A DNA stretch of 25,298 bases from Dissophora ornata (GCA_025201705.1 MU616978.1:3336-28633), one strand, 5' to 3'; positions 1 to 10,694 are shown, counted from the stretch's first letter. Made by a program: numbers and translations. The notes: generated from the letters alone by a model not told the origin.

Positions 1-53
<53 letters not shown>

Positions 54-145
54 TTGTTGCTGTTGCTGTTGTTGTTGTTGTTGCTGTTACTGTTGCTGCT
101 GATGTTGATGTTGTTGTCGTTGCTATTGCTATTGCTGCTGTTAAT
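1..145. repeat. TGTTGC hexamer / TTG-CTG trinucleotide low-complexity repeat
   Basis: Near-perfect TGTTGC units run from the left edge to about position 50. They then degenerate into TTG/CTG/TTA-type triplets up to about 145. On the minus strand the same bases read as CAACAG (Gln-Gln), AACAGC (Asn-Ser) or ACAGCA (Thr-Ala). The Gln frame is broken by TAA and TAG codons in the degenerate part. The Asn/Ser frame is open from an ATG at 328 down to the edge. This could be the edge of a minus-strand low-complexity coding region or simply a microsatellite; the window is too short to decide. Confidence 0.85.
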
Positions 146-1149
146 ATACGACCCCTGCCGGGATGGTTGTCTTCGCAGAGGGCGGGCTATTTTTGAAAGG
201 CTGGGGCCGATTTTTGCTGATTTGTCGGTTGTGGAAGAGCTGGTCCACGAGGAGAATCCAATTCGTATTGGACATATTTTAGCCGCTCCAGCATCAACAG
301 TTTGGGATCCACAAATGAGGCACGACATGCAGAATAATATTAATGCAGTTGAGCGCAGCTCAACTAGTCCTCGGCTCTCATTTTTTTTTTTTTTTTTTTT
401 CGCTCTCGCCATAACTCATGGCTATTATGCTCTCTGTTCTTTCTCTCACTTTCTCCCTCTCTTCTTCCCCTCGTTGGTTTACATAATACACGCAGGAATG
501 GTAAGCGGTATAAACACGGGGTGGAAGTGCAATTGGAGCGCAGCCTCGGAGCGATAAGAACACCGGACAATTTGTCTAGGCCACGTTGTCCTGTGGCGCT
601 AATCGCCAGCGCAATCCTCTCAATTGTATGGTCCACAGCGTGCAAGGTAATTCAATCAGCTGTTTCCGGGGCGGCTCATGTCTCTCAGTGCTTCGGTGTC
701 TTGTCACTTGCATCGAATACACTATATGCGATTTATCACAAACTAGTAAAGCGCCTTCATTGAGAGCAAAACGGGTAGGGTTACCACAACCCCTCCATCA
801 TGTGTGTGTATGTGTCAGCAAGAGAGAACTATCGACGATAACAAATTAGCTACAGCCGATTGAAGCCAAGAGATGGTGAGCGTCTGCGGGAGCGGCAATG
901 AAGATCCTTTTTCATGACAGGGTGGGCGGCAATAAATGGCGGTGTACAGACCGTACGACATTGGTTGTACAGGCGAAGTACGCTTTGCGTCGTTGAGCAG
1001 CGTATTGCTGCAGTACATGTCGCGGACGAGGGACAACACTACCACAAACATGACAATAAACAACTGTGCATGCATCGATGCTCTGAAGTGGTAAAGCTGG
1101 GAATGCGTAGACATTCATATCGATCACTTTCTTTGTGATTTACCCCTTG
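146..1149. other. Intergenic or uncertain region, no supported gene
   Basis: No recognisable protein, tRNA or rRNA is seen. Positions about 150-360 are open in several frames on both strands, including a minus-strand frame that starts with ATG at 328 and runs off the left edge. No family could be assigned. A 20-T homopolymer lies at 381-400, followed by a pyrimidine-rich stretch to about 475. The rest (500-1149) is mixed-composition sequence carrying only short, unconvincing frames. Confidence 0.5.
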
Positions 1150-1688
1150 CCGGCTTCTTGTTCGGTAACATGGTGGGATCAATGCATCATGCGTCTTTGT
1201 ACTGTGCTCGTGAATTATTTCGGCGATTGGCCAGATGGTCTGTCTCCACATGGGAAATTAAAACTACGAAAATAGAATCCCTCGGTCGTCTCTTCTTGCA
1301 CTCCACGGCTCTACCTCCATTGCTTCTCTCTGATCCCTTCTCTCCTCTCGATCGGTCCTTCCTTTCTTCCTCCTCTTCTGTCCCGCTCCACATCCTCGAT
1401 TATCTTTCCTCTTTCCGTCGATCACGCCAACGACTCTTCAATTTACTAATTTCCCTTCCACCTGCACCGCCCTCGCCGTCCTTGGATCACACGCCGCCTT
1501 TTCTTATTCCGCCGTTGCCTCCGCTGTCTCTCCATCCTCGATCGGCCACCGCCGACTCAACGCTCAATTGAAGACACACAGCCACTCCCCTCCCACTACT
1601 CTTCTGTTCCCTCCTCCAGTCCTCTCCTCTCCTGCTCCCTTCACTTCTCCGAGACACCTTCCTTCCTCCCTAAACACACATTCCCGTC
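1150..1688 (+). promoter_or_regulatory. CT-rich promoter / 5' leader of the STK32-type kinase
   Basis: The plus strand becomes strongly pyrimidine-rich from about 1290 to the ATG at 1689, with many CTCC, TTCC and CCTCC runs. The same composition precedes several other genes in this window. Such CT-rich tracts are typical of fungal promoters and 5' leaders near transcription starts. No single TATA box stands out. A long frame through this stretch encodes only Ser/Pro/Leu low-complexity sequence and is not considered a gene. Confidence 0.5.
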
Positions 1689-4600
1689 ATGGGAAGCGGA
1701 ATCAGCAGAGACAACGAAGACATTTTTGAAAATGAAGGCACGTTTCTTTCCATCGACTTATCGGGCCACATGCAGCCAGCCCGATAGCAAAACCCAACTT
1801 GGCGTCTGACAACCTCGACCGTTTCAATCTTCATTCCATCACGAAATAGTTAATCTCTTTCAATTCGCACTCCTGAGAGTCATTGGCCGAGGCTCCTTTG
1901 GCAAGGTAAAGAGATCGCGACGATTTAACTTGCACATGGCATGCATTCCGCATTTGCTACACCGCTTCACAAAGATTCTGCGCATTGTGAGGGGGGAGGC
2001 GAAAGCCATGGAGGGAAGAGACAAGAGAGGCTGGCGAATCTAAATCTAGGAACCATCATCGACTCGCACACTTCACATCCGATTGCATTGATCAGATCCC
2101 CCCCATGCTAGGTCTCCCCCGTCTCCCATTTCTGAGCAGATCTGTCATCTTCCCCCGTCTCTTACGAGTCATTGGCTCTTTTTGTTCAAAGCCTAAAAAG
2201 AACAGGTTCACACCAAAATGAAACCTTAAATTGCTTTCCAGGGACATTCACATTACAAATGACCCCAAAGAGGATAAAAGAAAAGCCATCGGTGGAAACC
2301 CAATGGGGCAGCGTACCGTCCACTGCATCGGATATGAGCATATGGGAGAAGAGATACTTGCCAGTTCCAGCGCTAAAATCCACACGCGATCGATCGAAGT
2401 GAACATACATTCGTATACCCCCCGATGGACTTGAACATCGAACATATAAAACCAACACTACAATATCCCACCATGTCCACATCTAGGTCCGCATGGTCGA
2501 GAGGCGTGGAACAGGCAAGGTCTATGCTCTCAAATATATCTCCAAAGCACAGGTCATCAAGATGGATGCTGTCCGGAACGTATTACGGGAGCGGGAGATC
2601 CTCGAGACTCTCGACCACCCCTTCGTCGTCAACATGCGCTTTGCCTTCCAGGACGACGAATACATGTACATGTGCATGGATCTCATGTAAGGGGACTCTG
2701 CCATTACTTCACTGGACTGTGACTCAACGGGAAATTGAATGCACGACACTGCTCAACTAAACGCCACCACTTTAATATTTTTTTTATCTCCGACAGGATG
2801 GGCGGAGATCTCAGATTTCATATAAGCAGGAAGCAGTTTGGGGAAGATGTCGTGCGGTTCTGGATAGCGGAGCTCTGTTGTGCTATCGTCCATCTTCATT
2901 CACAAGCAATTGTTCACCGCGATATCAAACCCGACAATGTTCTCCTCGATGAGAAAGGTCATGCTCATCTCACAGACTTCAACATTGGGTGCAAACTCAC
3001 GCCTCAAAAGCCCATCTTGACCTCACATTCAGGGACAGTTGCCTATATGGCCCCAGAAGTCTTTGTAGGGTCAGGGTATGGAACCAGTGTGGACTGGTGG
3101 GCGCTTGGCGTGGTGTTTTATGAATGTATCTACAACAAGCGACCCTTCCAGACCGACAACATCGAAAGTCTGAAAAAGGCGATCCCTGAAAAGAGGATAG
3201 ACTTTCCTGAAAAGGAAGGCGTCTCACGGGAGTGCATTTCAGCCATGCGTGGGGTACGTGACAGAGACAGAAAGAGGTTGCAATTGCTGGTGTCTCACAG
3301 TCTCAAGGGTACTGACATCTTATGATTACATCTCATCCCTTAGTTCTTGACGAGAGATCCCAAGGAAAGATTGGGAGTCAAGGGTGGCATGGATGGGATC
3401 CGACAACATCCATTCTTCCAGGCTGGTACCTACCAGACCAATCAAGACAATTGGTGGTACATGCTCGAGAACAAGCAACTTACACCAAAATTCCAGCCCT
3501 CGTCTGAGCACAACTTTGATGCCACCTACGATCTTGAAGAACTCCTTCTGGACGATGAACCCCTCACTTACCGCTCAACCAGAAAGAGAGCCCAGAGGAT
3601 GCAGAAAGAAAAGGATAAGGCAATCAAGGAAGAGAATGCAAGGCTGAAGGCCGAAAACGAAGCTGCAATGGCAGCCGCAGAGGTAGCTATGCAGGTCATG
3701 GCTGTCACTGAGAAAGACTATAGAAAAGGCAACAACTGGGACAATCAGCCAGCGAAGTCAGAGAAGCAAAAGGTAACGAAGAAAGGTCGATGTTGCATCT
3801 AGTCGGAGGAAAGGATAGCGAAGCAGCTCGAGTAGCGCAAATAGTAGCCATATTCATCTCTCCCAGTCCCTACCTTTGACGCCGATATTTGTACAACAGC
3901 AATTACCACCATTACCGCAACCATATCCGGGGTCTCCACAAGCGAAGCAACCTCAAAGTCTTCAATCAATACCGGGCTCTTCGGCGGAGGCATCTGGCGC
4001 AGGTCGCGGGATTCCCCCACCGCCAATTCAGTTCCCTACTCCTCCTCCTCCTTCGGCATCTCGCCAATCATTTCAGCAATCCCGTGGCAATCCTGGCATG
4101 TATAGCCGCCAGCCATCCGCGAGCGGATTCCCCATTTCTCCGAACCAAAACATTCCACCAGTCCCAACCATGCCGAATACGCTCTCGTACGAAAATCAGC
4201 AATCGTCCAACGTATCGATCAATGCGGCCGCCGCAAGTGGCGGCGGTATTCATAGTGGAAGCACAGCAAGTGGGTACTCTTATTCCACCGCCGGAAGCCA
4301 GGGTCAAGGAGTAACGGCGATTTATCTCTCAAAACCAGCGATGCCATCCAAGGGCGGTCATTCATCGTCCTATAATACTCCTGTACAGTTTCAGCAACCC
4401 AAGAACCAGAAACCGTACTTTAATGAAGATGATCTTACAGATGAGTCATTTCCTGGATCGCCACAGCAACAGCAACAACAACAATACCAGCAGCAATACC
4501 AGCAGCAAGAGCAGTACCAGCATCAACAGCAGTACCAGCAGCAACAACCCCAGTATTCACCCACGACAGCATCGCCCTCGCCCTCGCTCGGTGGAGGAGT

Positions 4601-5000
4601 CCCATTGCCATTGCCATATCCGCTTCCGGTTCGAGGCGCTGCAACCAACCCACTCCAGAAAAACGCGATTTCTCAGCAGCAGCAACAGCAGTATCAGCAA
4701 CAGTTTATTCAACAACAGTATAATCAGCAACAGGTTCCAATCCAACGCCAGAATTCGCCTTTTGCTCCCACTGCAGGTGCGGTAAACGCCAAAGCAAAGT
4801 CCGTGGTGGACCCGACAGCAGTGGCGATGCTTAACAGCAGCATGACGCGGAAGGAGAAGATTGCGTTCCAGATGGCGTGGATTGATCGCGAGTTCACAAC
4901 GTTTGATTATACGGTGTACGAGAACTACAACGGCTTGATTGACCCAGCCACGATGTCTGTGGGCAATCCGCCAGAGTGGGTACGAAACCGTGATAGTTAA
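1689..5000 (+). CDS. STK32: STK32/YANK-type serine/threonine protein kinase with Gln-rich C-terminal extension
   Basis: Proposed exons are 1689-1737, 1850-1905, 2487-2686, 2797-3253, 3344-3772 and 3867-5000, giving 774 aa; all phases agree. The start MGSGIS fits the N-myristoylation pattern (Gly2, Ser6), suggesting membrane attachment. The kinase domain spans about residues 22-285: Gly loop GRGSFG (29-34), catalytic Lys51 in ALKYI, HRDIKPDN with Asp144, TDFNI with DFN instead of DFG (162-164), and MAPE (186-189). DFN plus the ENEVN...F lead-in is the hallmark of the AGC-type YANK (STK32) kinases. A charged coiled-coil-like stretch lies at about 333-372. Exon 6 adds Pro/Gln/Ser-rich disorder with CAG/CAA tracts and a conserved-looking last 40 residues (DREFTTFDYTVYENYNG, then PPEWV). 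Two oddities are a GC-AG first intron and a 581-nt second intron. Cellular substrates of YANK kinases are poorly known. The identification is firm; the exon 5/6 junction is the least certain. Confidence 0.9.
1738..1849 (+). other. GC-AG intron (intron 1 of the STK32-type gene)
   Basis: The only split that joins exon 1 to exon 2 in frame uses donor AAG|GCACGT and acceptor AAATAG|TT, giving 112 nt. The joined reading ENEVNLFQFALLR matches the family lead-in to the Gly loop. No GT donor in this stretch gives an open junction. GC-AG introns are a known minor class and usually have a strong remaining donor consensus, as here. Confidence 0.75.
4465..4745 (+). repeat. CAG/CAA glutamine-codon tracts inside the kinase gene
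   Basis: Two runs of mixed CAG/CAA codons with interspersed TAC, at about 4465-4555 and 4674-4735, encode Gln/Tyr-rich (QQQYQQ-like) low-complexity segments in exon 6. The codons are mixed, so they are probably more length-stable than a pure CAG run. Confidence 0.9.
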
Positions 5001-6065
5001 GGGTGTACAGATGCATAGTTTGTTGTCGCCTTTGAAGACCCCGGGAGACGGTGTTCCCGATACTTTTCCCTGCAAAAACCCCTCAGTTTTTTAAGTGGAG
5101 AGGTTAGTAAAAACAGAAATAGACAGAAGTAATGTTCATGTGTACAATAGCTGAGAACCAAACATTCGTCACGATAAACCACGGTTTCGGTTCGCTGTGC
5201 AGCAAGGTGTTGTGTATGTTGGCTTGTGCGCGTCTATGCTTTCATGTTTGCCGTTTCAGGTTTAAACTGATATGTTCGTTGCGAAAATGTTTGTCGCACA
5301 TGCTGACCGTCCAACGCCAGCAAACTTGGTAATTTCCAGAATTGGCCTAGGCCCGTGAAGATTACATTGACAAAAAAAAGACGTCTCGGACGCGTTCAGA
5401 AACAACCTCGACAATTTTAATAAACGCGATCAGACACACCAAGGTTTTATCTGCCCACGACTCATTCTTTCCAACATGCAAATGAGGAGAGAGGCAATGT
5501 CGTAAGGACTGAATGGTTGGACAGATGAGGGTGGGAAACTGCCCTCAAACACGTATCCGAAGTAACGGCTAAAACCGCTAACAGGGACGTTGCAGAAATA
5601 AAAAAAAGAACCCCCAATTTTTTCAAGTCCTTGGATGCATGACTGGCCATGTTTGACCCTTTCTGCTGCTGGGAAACGCCGATTTCCCACTCGTCGCCTC
5701 ATTCGCCAGTCAGTGTTCATCACCCTGCCTGTCTAAAAAAAAAATATTTTACACCCTCTTAATAAAGCATTCCACCTTCCAGGAATCCCCAGATTTATCG
5801 ACCCATTCACAGCCACATCAATCGAAAGAGTAACGTCCTCCCTCGAATTCTTAATCGACCAAATATTTTCATACCCTTTTTGCTCGCCTCCCCTCTTCGC
5901 CCAGCTCGAAAAGGACCATTGACAAATATGGGCCATAAATAACGATTTCATTCTGGGCTATTATTATTTTTTCTCATACATTTGCCACGTTTCGTTACCT
6001 TTTTTTTCACTCGATCTCGCTCTTTCGCCTCTCTATCATCCCTCTTTCTAAATTATCCACGGAAT
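5001..6065. other. Intergenic: kinase 3' region and CT-rich promoter of the next gene
   Basis: No gene is supported. A poly(A) signal AATAAA at 5419-5424 lies about 420 nt after the kinase stop, and another AATAAA is near 5760. From about 5980 the sequence turns pyrimidine-rich (T8 run, CTTTCGCCTCTC) up to the ATG at 6066, as expected for a fungal 5' leader. Short frames on either strand here show no protein-like features. Confidence 0.5.
5419..5424 (+). terminator. Possible polyadenylation signal AATAAA (kinase gene)
   Basis: A canonical AATAAA lies downstream of the kinase stop at 5000. The implied 3' UTR is rather long at about 420 nt, so a nearer non-canonical site may be used instead. 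Confidence 0.3.
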
Positions 6066-8141
6066 ATGGCGAGCACTCAAGTGCCTCCTGCCACCAACGG
6101 CAGCGACAGCGTCACGTCATCGTCTCCTAGCGACAACGGTAGCGCCTTCGACAGCAGTAACAGGAGCGATGACCTCCGATCATGGAACATCTTCCGCCGT
6201 GGGTCGGCAGCGACCTTCGAGTCAGCTTCCACCATGGTTGAGGTCGATTCGGGCCTTGCTGCTGTTGGTAACGCCAGCAAGGAGATCAAGGGGGAAGCGA
6301 TCACAAATGAGATTGGATCCAGAACTACGGACGAAAATGAGGTTGAGAATGGTGCTGGTGGTGGATCGGCGGTTGGTATGGACATGAGAGGCGAACGACC
6401 TGGAGGTGTGGAAACGTACAAGGTCGTTGCAAGTCTTGTGTAATAATCTTCTCCCTTTCCTTCCCCCCCCCTCCCACCTCTGTTGCTTTTTTGTTGCCAC
6501 AAGAAAAGTATTGCTGAAAGCATATAGTTGGGTTTCTAGGAGACCTACAGATGCTAAGGTGTCGAATTTCTCTTCATCTTTTTTCATTTCCTCTTCCCGT
6601 CTCGCGGCGAAATTGTAGCTGCGTTGTTGCGGGAACGGGCACGCTGGGAATGCCTCATGCAGTCGCTCAATCCGGATGGCTCGGAACATTGGTGGTGTTG
6701 TTGGCTCTATTCATGTCAACGACCACTGGAAACATGCTCATCGAGTGTCTCTACTTGAAAAGGTAAGTATCGCTTATGTTAAACCCCTCTAACAAGATCT
6801 ATGCATCGGAATCTAATCATCACTTCTTTTACGTCCTTGATACACCATCCCATCCAATTTGGGTCGGTCTTAGTAACGTTCGAAGAACGTCGTATCAAGA
6901 AATTGCGCATGACGCGTACGGAAAAGTGGGTCACTATGTCGCGTTTGGAACCGTCGGTGTGAATCTGTTTGGATGTGCGGTCCTGTACGTCATCCTCGCA
7001 GCGACGCTGATCCAGACCATGGTGAGCGATATAGGCCACGTCAATGAGCCCGTCTACTTCTACATCATCGGTTGCACATTCTTTGTCTGGGTCTGCCTGA
7101 TCTTTACCAAGACCATGAAAGAGATCGCGCTTCTCAGGTACGACAAACAATATCACTAAGAATAGAAGCTGATACTGAGCCCCCCCCCCCCACGTGAGTC
7201 CTTTCGGTCGTTTAGATTATGACAAAACTAACACATGTACGCGTTTCGGCATATTTATAGTATTATTGGTGCTGGAGCCACCATTGGTGTGGTCATGATC
7301 ACTGTCGGTGTGTCTGCCGACATGATGATCCATCGTGCCTCCGTGACACTGTCTGCAGCTCACAAGCTTATAGACTGGTCCAAGATCCCGCTCTCGCTCG
7401 CCACGATCTCGTTTGCGTACGGTGGAAATGTCGTCTACCCACACATGGAGCAGACCATGCGACACCCACGCAGTTGGTCCAAGGCCCTCTGGATCGCACT
7501 GACGGCCTGCTTGTTTATGTATATGTCAATCGCCGTCGCGGGTTACTTGGCCTTTGGAAGCGCTACCATGAGCCCAGTCTTGAAGAACTTGCCTCAAGGT
7601 ATGAAGCGATTGACTACAGCTGATTGCGATGTATCCAAGGCATGCATGCATACGTCAGGCTATTAATACGGCGTCACATCTGTCCGTTGGCGAAAATGCC
7701 TCTTTAGGAGCGTGGTCGGCAATTGCAAACTCGCTCATCACCCTTCACGTCCTCCTCGCGGCACCTATCCTCCTCACCTCCTTGGCCATGATGGTCGAAG
7801 CCTGCATCTCGGCTCGATCCCCGAACTTTGCGCAGGGTACGAGTCGCCAACAGTTCCTGAAACGAGCGATTCCTCGAACGATCATCATCCTTCTCGCCGC
7901 TTTCATTGCATCGGTGATCCCGTTCTTCGGAGACGTGATGGATCTATTGGGGGCGCTGACGACCTGCCTGTTGGTGTTCGTGATGCCGATCATGTTCTAC
8001 TATCGGCTCGGCGGCATGAAGACTATGCGCTGGTGGGGTCGGCTCTGGGCATGGTTCATTTTCCTGGTAGGAATGGTCGCATTGGTGCTGGGAACATACG
8101 ATGCTACCAGGCACCTTATTGCGGACTTTAAGCAAAAGTGA
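6066..8141 (+). CDS. AAAP-family amino-acid transporter, Avt1/SLC32-like
   Basis: Exons 6066-6439, 6619-6762, 6874-7137, 7261-7598 and 7708-8141 join in phase to give 517 aa. About 115 hydrophilic N-terminal residues rich in Ser/Asp/Glu precede the transporter core. The core starts with YKVVASLV then VVAGTGTLGMPHAVAQSGW, the hallmark first membrane helix of the AAAP (amino acid/auxin permease) family. Later helices include the SYQEIAHDAYG linker, FAYGGNVVYPHMEQTMRHP and LITLHVLLAAPILLTSL. About 10-11 helices are expected. The family exchanges amino acids for protons, often at the vacuole; substrate and location here are inferred. Introns are 109-179 nt with GT donors and pyrimidine-AG acceptors; intron 3 has an ACTAAC branch-like motif near 7226 and a C12 run. 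An in-frame ATG at 5982 lies in the CT-rich leader, so 6066 is preferred. Confidence 0.88.
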
Positions 8142-8271
8142 GAAAGGGGTGAGGAGGGAAAGAGGCATTCCTGATGCGGGTATGCATCCCCCCAAATAAT
8201 GCAAGAACCATTGTAAAATAGAGAAAACAAACATATCTACCATGACCTGTATAGTACTGTACACACTATCT

Positions 8272-8277
8272 ATTAAA
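8272..8277 (+). terminator. Possible polyadenylation signal ATTAAA (Avt1-like gene)
   Basis: ATTAAA, the commonest variant poly(A) signal, lies 131 nt after the stop codon at 8141 in AT-rich sequence. Confidence 0.35.
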
Positions 8278-10197
8278 TGATGTCATTTGGCCATAGATCG
8301 TGTGCATGTTCTTAAATAGAGTGTTAAAAACGACAGTTTGGATGCGTCATGCAGGAGAGAAAGGAGCAGACGGATCGGGGACTGGAATTGATCAATAATT
8401 ATGTTACTCTGACCAGTGGAACATCTTGGATAGAGCGCGCAGACATGCATATTCGCAAACGCATGTACCTGTTACCAGCACTGCACACACGCTTAACTAA
8501 TTAGATAGAGACACGATACATTAAGGCTGTATTGACATTTCTCGAACTAGACGGACTATGGGTATCGCCAGATGACTTGTACTTTCTTTTGTCAAATTCT
8601 GAGAGTTCTTAAATTGCAATGTGACTTGTCCAGGAGCTGCACTTTCGCACATGCTGGATTCTCTCCAGTTCCCCCGCCTACAGCTGCATGATAAAAATAG
8701 TGTCCTGACGTATGAATTCGGCACATTCAGAGCCACATTGTATGACTCGGAACGTTATGGAGTCCAAGAAGTACGAGTAAAACGGGGCACGACGGAATGC
8801 ATGAGGTTCTGTTGTCGATGGTGGGACAAGGCGAGAGGCGAGATTGCAATCAGCTTGTCGACGGCCCTTTTCCCAAGAGAGTCCACATCAAGTTATACGA
8901 GCGGGAGGGCGCGAGGCGACAAGATGAAGGTTCTTCAACGATGGGGAGAAATCTCTCTTCTATCCCTCTCCCACTTTTCTGCTGCTACACCCACGACTCA
9001 ATCCTTCGGGAATTGCCATCTATACTTCTCTTTCTATCTTTACTTTGTACCTCGCACCCGTCCACAGGACTTGATTAAACACAGTGCAGCAGCGTTCTTA
9101 GGTAATCCGCAATAACTTACTCCTGTCTGTTCCTGGATCAGGATACTCGGTTTTAGAATGGCTGCGGCCAGAGAACATGTGGTTTAGGAGAACGGGCATA
9201 CGTGTGCGGTGGATAATGAGAAGTGAAGAACACCACTTACATCACTCTGCTCCAATAACGGTACATCTTGTGCCTTCCGTCTTGAACAACAGAAACGCAT
9301 ACTTGTATTTGAGTGCCATTGCTTCGCGGCCCTTGAGAGGCGCTCTGCATGCATCTGTAAATGACGATCAACCCCTCTTATTCAATGGTTTGATGATGGG
9401 CACTGAGCACCGCGTACCCAGCAAATGTAACGTGCCATGACATCACTATCAAGCGCGCCATTGGCTGGCATCGGATTTGATTTCAGAAACATGCCGTCTG
9501 TACTCGTTCACCACCAGCCACAACAGACACAACAGACACACACAACAAACAATGAGCACAGCTGGCAAATGTTTACGGCACGGTCAGATCAGGAAATATT
9601 TCCACGGTATACTCGTCACTTCAGCTCCTAGAAATCTCATAGTCGTAGCGAAATAGTGTCCCCGTGGGTAGCGGCGGGGGCCAGTCAAGGGTGGTAATCT
9701 CGACCAAGCTTATTGCTTTCTCCGCCATTTTGGGAAGGGGCCTAGTGCTTCATAGAACAAAAGAGAAATGTCTCATAGAGTCTTTCCCTTCGTCATGACA
9801 GATGTTGAATGCTAGCGATAGGCGGATGGGGCAGACAACCCTGTAGATTGGCCGTTTTGTCCCATTTTTTTGCCTTGGGTCCCTGGCTGTGATTGGCATG
9901 CATTTGGGTTGACTGTGACTTCAACAGTTTTAGAATAAAATGCTGACCGGGATTCTCCCGAAAGGACCAAGACCTTGTCGCTCTTTGAATCACACTAAAA
10001 ACCAGTTTAAAGCTTTGCTCGTCTGTGATTGGGCCCATGACAAATAATGTGTTCCTAGTTACTGGAGCGAAATCTCTCGACTGTGAGGGATGCTTGTTGA
10101 AAGTCCAGAGTAAGAGTGGAGATCTGGAGGATATGCAGACAAATGTATTCGATCCCTTTTTTTTCACTCACATCCTCTGAATACCCAACCTCTCAGC

Positions 10198-10216
10198 CAT
10201 GCGTGTAACACGCATG
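10198..10216. repeat. 9-bp inverted repeat
   Basis: CATGCGTGT and ACACGCATG flank a single A, forming a perfect 9-bp inverted repeat. The arms can be extended by outer CTCT/AGAG pairing with a four-base bulge (from about 10190 to 10220). It lies about 780 bp upstream of the Avt3-like ATG. It could be a dimeric protein site or chance. Confidence 0.6.
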
Positions 10217-10694
10217 AGAGCGATAATCTTCGGTTTTCTCACTCGAAGCGGCTAAAAAAAAAAGGGGCGATAAGGCAGAATTGGCCACTGAAAGTCTGTG
10301 ATGCTACGCCAAGTTAGCGTTGTAGGATATTCCCGCGCTTGTGCCACGAACAGGAAACGTAAAGTCAAAGGGATAATAAGACGACTATAGACTTGGTAGC
10401 ACTTCTCGCGACTACAGTCATCGCAAGGAGTCCAAAGGTCTTTTCCATTCCTCCAGAACGGCCCGTTTATTGTGCGACCGGTTATCCAACACACACCTTC
10501 TGCGATCATATTCAAACCCCTTCTCAAAAAAAGTAAAAATGAAAGACCTTAGAATAGACCGTGGGACATTTTGGGAACAAAGAGTCACATTTGACATGAA
10601 GCTGCAGTTTGCCACCCAGGCTGCGTGGACTATGCCGCACATTGTCCAGAACAGTGTACCGTACGTATGTCGAAGGATCAGGGCACTGCCAAAG

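Larger units (their letters stand above)
8142..10694. other. Large intergenic gap between the two amino-acid transporter genes
   Basis: There are 2.5 kb without a supportable gene. The longest frames (for example 8621-9115 plus and 9793-10167 minus) have no recognisable motif, membrane pattern or convincing splice partner. A pyrimidine-rich stretch at about 8940-9065 resembles a promoter, but no plausible exon follows it. A 9-bp inverted repeat sits at 10198-10216. The region may hold long 3'/5' untranslated sequence, non-coding RNA or a decayed gene; none can be shown. Confidence 0.4.

Noticed and set aside
3..557. Plus-strand frame encoding a poly-Leu tract followed by about 150 residues
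   Set aside because: The Leu run is just the TTG/CTG reading of a microsatellite, the frame later passes through a T20 run (poly-Phe), and no family is recognisable.
774..790. GGGTAGGGTTACC resembling telomere repeats
   Set aside because: Only one imperfect copy, inside the window, with no tandem array.
1158..1571. 137-codon plus-strand frame before the kinase
   Set aside because: It encodes Ser/Pro/Leu low complexity from a CT-rich promoter/leader; the true kinase start is at 1689.
3773..3818. 46-nt intron for the kinase exon 5/6 junction
   Set aside because: It is in phase, but its acceptor GGATAG has no pyrimidine tract; the in-phase CATCTCTCCCAG acceptor at 3866 gives a 94-nt intron like its neighbours.
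7180..7196. C12 run followed by CACGTG (E-box-like)
   Set aside because: It lies inside an intron of the Avt1-like gene; a single six-base match is not evidence of a regulatory site.
8621..9115. 164-codon plus-strand frame in the transporter gap
   Set aside because: No motif, unusual composition, crosses a CT-rich stretch and overlaps other frames; no splice partners found.
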